A stretch of DNA of 10,998 nucleotides from JBNJEM01 sp051745935 (GTDB lineage: Bacteria > Planctomycetota > Planctomycetia > Pirellulales > Pirellulaceae), in contig JBNJEM010000215.1 of the NCBI GenBank assembly GCA_051745935.1, forward strand, positions 1-10,998. The letters are read 5' to 3'. This document shows positions 7,137 through 10,998 of this stretch, one piece after another. Positions within the stretch are counted from its first letter, which is position 1; each line of letters starts with the position of its first letter. Under the pieces are notes generated by a model, which saw only the letters and a program-made list of their open reading frames with translations, made no database searches and was not told where the DNA came from. The translations under genes were made by a program, and so were the position numbers.

Positions 7137-7340
7137 GTTAACCCTAACGTTGCAAACAGTATATGTAGGACGGGTCTCCAGGCCCGTCTTTTCAAGTACG
7201 AAATCGTACTTGATCTGGTGTCCGCGGATCTCACGAAATGTGAGATCTTCAAACAACCGCAAAAAGACATTTATACGCTGTAAAAGACGGGCCTGGAGAC
7301 CCGTCCTACGCCGTCTTTATGCAACAATAAGGTTAACCCT
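7137..7340. mobile_element. R2 MITE-like palindromic element, complete copy
   Basis: Two perfect 28-bp inverted repeats, starting GTAGGACGGGTCTCCAGG and ending CCCGTCTTTT, lie at 7165-7192 and 7282-7309. Between them are two further perfect hairpins: CAAGTACG/CGTACTTG (7193-7212) and GATCTCAC/GTGAGATC with loop GAAAT (7227-7247). Outside the 28-mers, GTTGCA and GTTAACC occur in inverted positions at both ends. GTTAACCCT is also present as a 9-bp direct repeat at 7137-7145 and 7332-7340, which could be a target duplication or, because GTTAAC is its own complement, part of the inverted ends. The element has no transposase, so any mobility would need enzymes supplied in trans. Confidence 0.85.
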
Positions 7341-7797
7341 GTTGATCAGATTCTTGTTCCGAGCGATTTCGTGCCATCCAAGGAGCCTTGGAAGCGGAAG
7401 CCAGCTTGAGTTACCGGCTGTAAGACCTCCGCCTCGCACGCAAAACAGCTCCCACCCGGGCGGCACTAGCGAATCACGGCACCGTGGATACCATGAATGA
7501 TCACCTGAAGTTCAGGCTCGCCCCTTTGGGGGAGCAAAACACCGGCAAAACGTGTGCTCATGGTACCGGCTTGCCTGGTAAACCGTTACGTTACTCGTCG
7601 CGTCACTTGGTGTTACGGTCAACACGCGCGAGACGCCAGCGGGGCAAGCCGGCGGCATCCAAGCGGTCAGCAGTGCTGGGCATTCGCAACGAACGTCATC
7701 ATTTCCACGGCAGGCCTGGAGCGTTTCCGGGCTTTTTCAGCGGTTTCCTTTGTGGAGTTGAACGCTCAGGTAAAGAGGACGAAACAGGAGGTGGCCC
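7341..7797. other. Intergenic stretch with no supported gene
   Basis: Open frames exist here (for example 7554-7811 from a GTG, overlapping the next gene's start by 14 bases). Their translations are rich in Arg, Cys, Trp and His without recognisable domains, and the frames are not preceded by good ribosome binding sites. A third frame contains a hydrophobic run TVTLLVASLGVTV without a start. This could be decayed sequence. Only the strong ribosome binding site at its end is assigned. Confidence 0.5.
7786..7793 (+). promoter_or_regulatory. Strong ribosome binding site for a GTG start
   Basis: AGGAGGTG ends four bases before the GTG at 7798 (AGGAG ends seven bases before it). This near-perfect Shine-Dalgarno decides the non-ATG start of the DUF2625 gene. 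Confidence 0.8.
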
Positions 7798-8442
7798 GTG
7801 CGATCGCTTGACGAGTTAGTCCGTCCCCACGCATCCGCAATCAATGACATTCGGCAGTGGATCGACGCGGCGGCGAATGAGTGCACGATCCTGCCACCTT
7901 CAGAGGCGCGGGGCCGGGCATTGTTGGCGGTCCAGGTGCCGACCGATTCAACCTTGGGCGCGATCGCATACGAGACGGGCGGCATCTTGGTCGACCGCGG
8001 CTGGCTCCGTTATTTGGGGGGCGGACATTCGCGGCTGTCCCGCAATCTTGCCGGTTGGAATGCGGACCGGGGCGAGAATCTCTATTTGGTCGCGGACGAT
8101 GCCGTGGGCGGTTTCTTTGCCATTGACGGCGGGGCCTTCGGCACGGATCGGGACATGTACTATTGGGCGCCCGATCGTTTGGCATGGGAACCGATCGGTT
8201 TCGAGTTTGATTTCTTCTTTCGGTGGTCGTTATCCTCCGCACTGGACGATTTTTACCAGCATCTGCGATGGCCGAATTGGGCAAGCGACGTCGCCGTCCA
8301 CCTGTCGCCCGACCAGTGCTTTGGCTTCGAACCGCCTCTTTGGGCGGAGCCGGGTTCAGTAACATCCAGGAAACGCCACGTTCTCTCCGCGGCTGAGCTT
8401 TACGACCTGAAACTGGCCGCTCGAAAACGAGCCGAGAGCTGA
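7798..8442 (+). CDS. DUF2625 family protein
   Basis: A 214-residue soluble protein starting at GTG with a strong ribosome binding site. Family-typical blocks include an N-terminal helix (SLDELVRPHASAINDIRQWI), the core LGAIAYETGGILVDRGWLRY, LGGGH, then LVADDAVGGFFAIDGGAFG, YYWAPDRLAWEP, and FYQHLRWPNWASDV near residue 160. No signal peptide or membrane segment is present. The fold resembles SMI1/KNR4-type immunity-like proteins only in broad layout, and the molecular function of DUF2625 is not known to me. It stands alone, convergent with the next gene; 76 bases separate the two stop codons, with no clear terminator. Confidence 0.85.
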   Translation: MRSLDELVRPHASAINDIRQWIDAAANECTILPPSEARGRALLAVQVPTDSTLGAIAYETGGILVDRGWLRYLGGGHSRLSRNLAGWNADRGENLYLVADDAVGGFFAIDGGAFGTDRDMYYWAPDRLAWEPIGFEFDFFFRWSLSSALDDFYQHLRWPNWASDVAVHLSPDQCFGFEPPLWAEPGSVTSRKRHVLSAAELYDLKLAARKRAES

Positions 8443-8518
8443 ACGGTGACAGCGGACTGATGACTCCTTGACTCGAACATGCTCCGATCTTGCAATCCGT
8501 GTTCCAATATATCCATTC

Positions 8519-10699
8519 TTATGGCTTTTGCGTCTGTGGAATTCCGCTGGGGTCAAGAACCACGTGCTTGACTGATTGGCGTCTGTATGTATACGTAACG
8601 TGCACGGACCCGTCAGATGCTTGGATGATGGCTGGATAGGAGTATTCTCCTTTTTGCTTTTCCAGTGTGAGGACCGTGTTCCATTCCTTTCCGTCTCGAG
8701 AAACGGCGACGTTGAGCATGTTGCGGCCGGAAGGGAAAGGCCCGCCGCGGGTGGTGTGGTTATACACGAGCAGTTGCCTGCCGTCGCGCAGCGTAACGGC
8801 GTCGGTGCCGGCGTTGGGATTGGGCAGCTCGGTGGCGGTCATCCGGCTCCACGTCCGTCCCCCATCGGCCGACCAGCTTTGCGTAATCACGTTTTGTCGG
8901 CTGCGGCATAGAATCTGCAACCGGCCATCCGGGTACGTTAGTATGCTCGGCTGAATGGCGCCGAATTCCTCGCCGTCATGGATGGGGCCAATCACCTCCC
9001 AAGTTTTCCCGAGGTTCGTCGTCCGCTCAAAATGCACTCGCCATCCCTCATGCTCCGTGCTGGAGGGACAGAGGATGGAACCATCCTCCAGCTGGATGGG
9101 CTTATTCTTGACCGGACCGATCAAGTGGCCGATTGTCTCGTTTTCTCCCAGACGCCGCGGCGCGGACCAACTCTTCCCGTCATCCGTGGAGGTCATGAGC
9201 ATTCCCCACCACCGCCTCGGGCTGGGCCCCACCTTGTAAAACAACATCAGCGGACCGTCTTTTGGATTGAACAATACGGGATTCCAACAGGGATACCGCG
9301 TCTCCGCGGACTGTACCCCGTCAGCCACCTCTTCTGGCCGCGTCCATGCTCCATCCCGGTGGCGAGCCACCCAGATGCCGACGTCGGGATTCCTTTCGTG
9401 CTGGCCGCCAAACCAGGCCGCCACCAGGCCGGAGGGCGTTTCCACGATCGTGGAGGCATGGCACTGCGGCGTTGGTTTGTCATCGAGTGGGTAGATCAAT
9501 TCATCGCTGACATATCCTCCCATGCCCGGTTGAGCCACTTCGGGCAATTCGTTCTTCGCCCTCCGAGCGTCCCGCGTAACACCCGCGTCATTACCTTCAC
9601 TCGCCTGTTTTTCGAGTCCCGTCGGCGGTAGCTTGACCGGCCGCCCTCCTTGTTCCTTGCTCTGGTCAGCCGCCTCCATGAACGCCAGAATCTCCAATGT
9701 TTGCTCGGCGCTGACAGGCGGAACCCCTGTTTTGAAAAACTTGACGATTTCGACCAGTAGCGGTTCATACCCTTCAAACTCGCCAGCTTGTACAACCCCG
9801 CTGTCACCAAACACCGTGGCGCCATACGTGTGCGGTCCAGCCCGATGTCCACGAAACGTACCGATTCGGCCGTCTTCCCAGACGCCAACCGCCACGTCGG
9901 TGTGTTCGGTATGCACGCGAGTGACGGTCTTGCAACCGGACCCCATGATCGTAAAGAGCGTTTCCACCCCATGGATGCCATACCAGAAAAAATCAGGGTG
10001 ATGAGGCTCTATCGCACAGGGACTATGAGCGTCGCAGCCCACGATTTGACCGACCTTGGGATCGTCCAACACGGCCTGGGTACCAGGCGCGAAGCGGAGC
10101 GATGAACTGGAGAAACAAGGCACATCGTGCTCTCGGGCAAGCCGGTAAATCTCTTTGGCCTCCGCCAGTGAACCGGCGACGGGCTTGTCAATGAACAGCG
10201 GTTTTCCCGCCTCGATCACCTCTTTGGCCTGCGCCAAATGAGCTCGCCCGTCGATGCTTAACACCATCACCACGTCGACCTTCTCAAGCAACTTGGCAAT
10301 CGAATCAACCAATGGAATATCGAGTTCCTTGAAGGCCTCGATGCCTTTCTTGAGCAATTCCTGGCTTTGTGGGATGTCGGGACTGCCACCGGCGTATCCC
10401 GCCACGATCCGCATATCGGACAATTCCTCCTGGGCGTCACGGGTGTTCAGGATTCGAGCCCACGCGCGGGCGTGCGCGTCCAACCCGATGACGCCGGCTT
10501 TCACGGGCGGCTCGGGGCCATCAGCCCTGCCTTGCGAGGCACTGGCGAGCATCAGCAGCATGGCGGCCGGCAGTAGGGCGGAAAAGAAATATACCGGTCG
10601 CGGATGACTTTCTCCGCCGCGAGTCCGACCAACGGAAGGACGGCTTGCGTCGGGCAGCTTTCCACCCCGAAAAATCCAACCGCCTGAAATATAACGCAT
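8519..10699 (-). CDS. Secreted Gfo/Idh/MocA oxidoreductase fused to a sialidase-like (BNR) domain
   Basis: A 726-residue protein from ATG 10699, numbered from there. Residues 3-37 are encoded by the R1 repeat. Residues 38-59 form a signal-peptide core (FSALLPAAMLLMLASAS). Residues 66 to about 360 are a Gfo/Idh/MocA dehydrogenase: Rossmann start VKAGVIGLDAHARAW, FIDKPVAGS in place of the usual EKP, and a C-terminal LEILAFMEAADQSKEQGG. A linker rich in charged residues follows, then a sialidase-like propeller (about 395-726) with four Asp-box-like motifs: STDDGKSW, TTNLGKTW, SADGGRTW and SRDGKEW. The likely role is periplasmic sugar oxidation coupled to glycan release, by inference only. ATG 10699 has GGGAG nine bases upstream, whereas the longer frame from 10753 has no such signal. 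No sign of frameshift is seen. Confidence 0.82.
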   Translation of the reverse strand: MRYISGGWIFRGGKLPDASRPSVGRTRGGESHPRPVYFFSALLPAAMLLMLASASQGRADGPEPPVKAGVIGLDAHARAWARILNTRDAQEELSDMRIVAGYAGGSPDIPQSQELLKKGIEAFKELDIPLVDSIAKLLEKVDVVMVLSIDGRAHLAQAKEVIEAGKPLFIDKPVAGSLAEAKEIYRLAREHDVPCFSSSSLRFAPGTQAVLDDPKVGQIVGCDAHSPCAIEPHHPDFFWYGIHGVETLFTIMGSGCKTVTRVHTEHTDVAVGVWEDGRIGTFRGHRAGPHTYGATVFGDSGVVQAGEFEGYEPLLVEIVKFFKTGVPPVSAEQTLEILAFMEAADQSKEQGGRPVKLPPTGLEKQASEGNDAGVTRDARRAKNELPEVAQPGMGGYVSDELIYPLDDKPTPQCHASTIVETPSGLVAAWFGGQHERNPDVGIWVARHRDGAWTRPEEVADGVQSAETRYPCWNPVLFNPKDGPLMLFYKVGPSPRRWWGMLMTSTDDGKSWSAPRRLGENETIGHLIGPVKNKPIQLEDGSILCPSSTEHEGWRVHFERTTNLGKTWEVIGPIHDGEEFGAIQPSILTYPDGRLQILCRSRQNVITQSWSADGGRTWSRMTATELPNPNAGTDAVTLRDGRQLLVYNHTTRGGPFPSGRNMLNVAVSRDGKEWNTVLTLEKQKGEYSYPAIIQASDGSVHVTYTYRRQSVKHVVLDPSGIPQTQKP
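10590..10693 (+). repeat. R1 dispersed 104-bp element, copy C (in frame at a gene's 5' end)
   Basis: This copy is gap-free against copies A and B, with TATACCGG at one end and GAAATATA at the other. It lies antisense to the fusion gene, which reads it in frame as a basic peptide (YISGGWIFRGGKLPDASRPS, then VGRTRGGESHPRP). It begins directly after the second codon. Removing 102 bases and keeping one TA would give a start MRYFFSALLPAAMLLMLA, a normal signal peptide. Confidence 0.95.
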
Positions 10700-10708
10700 T
10701 GGTTTGGT

Positions 10709-10713
10709 CTCCC
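10709..10713 (-). promoter_or_regulatory. Ribosome binding site of the fusion gene
   Basis: GGGAG on the minus strand lies nine bases before ATG 10699. This supports the start immediately upstream of the R1 element, and therefore translation of the element. Confidence 0.65.
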
Positions 10714-10715
10714 AG

Positions 10716-10898
10716 ACTATATCCGCAAAATGTAAACGTTTGGCGCCCTTCAAACCGGGCCCAGACGCTGCAAAAGCCCTGGTTTCAGGTCGTGTCCAGG
10801 TGGATCGAATGTGAACCCCCGAGGGGTGCGGTCATGGCCGAAAAGGCCCCGAAAGCCGGACTTTACCAGCTAGTCGAGACGCGAAGCGTACAGTTTGA
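10716..10898 (+). repeat. R3 dispersed repeat, long copy
   Basis: Its left part (10731-10768) and right part (10877-10898) match 4161-4196 and 4191-4212. The 108 bases between its two AGACGC words (10763-10768 and 10877-10882) have no counterpart there. They contain short hairpins: ACCCC/GGGGT (10815-10827) and GGCC-GAAAA-GGCC (10836-10848). The whole copy lies upstream of the fusion gene. Confidence 0.55.
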
Positions 10899-10906
10899 CT
10901 ATACCC

Positions 10907-10998
10907 TATTGTTGCATAAAGACGGCGTAGGACGGGTCTCCAGGCCCGTCTTTTACAGCGCATAAATGTCTTTTTGCGGTTGTTTGAAGATCTCACAT
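10907..10998. mobile_element. R2 MITE-like element, second copy, cut by the window end
   Basis: These 92 bases match the reverse complement of 7238-7329 with a single difference (GCGCAT against GCGTAT). They include one complete 28-mer terminal repeat (GTAGGACGGGTCTCCAGG at its left part) and end in the middle of the GATCTCAC hairpin. The other half lies beyond the window. Confidence 0.9.

Noticed and set aside
7026..7262. Minus-strand frame covering R1 and half of R2
   Set aside because: It is made only of repeat sequence and a spacer; no sign of a real protein.
7137..7340. R2 as a CRISPR array
   Set aside because: There are only two repeat units, inverted rather than direct, and no regular spacers.
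7554..7811. 85-codon open frame overlapping the DUF2625 start
   Set aside because: No recognisable domain, odd residue composition and no ribosome binding site; the strong site near its end belongs to the GTG at 7798.

Overview
The window looks like a chromosomal segment of a planctomycete (Pirellulales-like). This is judged from gene content and not from a search. It carries a HEAT-repeat/beta-propeller/haem protein of the hydrazine-synthase-alpha-like type common in that phylum, a Tat-exported protein with a degenerate cupredoxin-like domain, a secreted Gfo/Idh/MocA dehydrogenase fused to a sialidase-like domain, and several families of short dispersed repeats. Base composition is moderately GC-rich and fairly even.

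Layout. Bases 1-2952 (+) hold the 3' part of a large HEAT + propeller + CxxCH gene. It is followed directly by a roughly 145-bp remnant of a prolyl oligopeptidase C-terminus (2955-3098), then an intact PflX-type radical SAM gene (3114-4070). A repeat-bearing intergenic stretch leads to a gene with a LURP-one/tubby-like C-terminal domain (4518-5468). On the minus strand, 5731-6546 encodes the Tat-exported copper-protein-like product, with a 17-bp tandem repeat in its upstream leader. Bases 6547-7797 are nearly gene-free and hold two mobile repeats. Bases 7798-8442 (+) encode a DUF2625 protein. Convergent to it, 8519-10699 (-) encodes the oxidoreductase-sialidase fusion. The last 300 bases are repeat material.

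The most striking feature is a 104-bp repeat (called R1 here) present three times with no indels and about 94-96% identity: 1254-1357 (+), 7020-7123 (-) and 10590-10693 (+). Every copy begins and ends with TATA. Two copies lie inside genes, in opposite orientations and different reading frames, and neither breaks its gene. One supplies about 34 codons in the flexible linker between two domains of the haem protein. The other supplies about 34 codons between the second codon and the hydrophobic core of the fusion protein's signal peptide. If insertion duplicates a TA, the net gain is 102 bp, or exactly 34 codons. Four of the six frames of the element are free of stops. This resembles the Rickettsia palindromic elements, which also insert in frame into genes, but in an apparently unrelated sequence and host.

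A second family (called R2 here) is a palindrome-rich, MITE-like element of about 200 bp with 28-bp perfect terminal inverted repeats at 7137-7340. The last 92 bases of the window match its other end at 91 of 92 positions. A third family (R3) is shared between 4149-4212 and 10716-10898, with one copy apparently shortened between AGACGC microrepeats. The genes do not form one pathway. The window is better read as a set of independent accessory genes remodelled by small mobile repeats and deletions.
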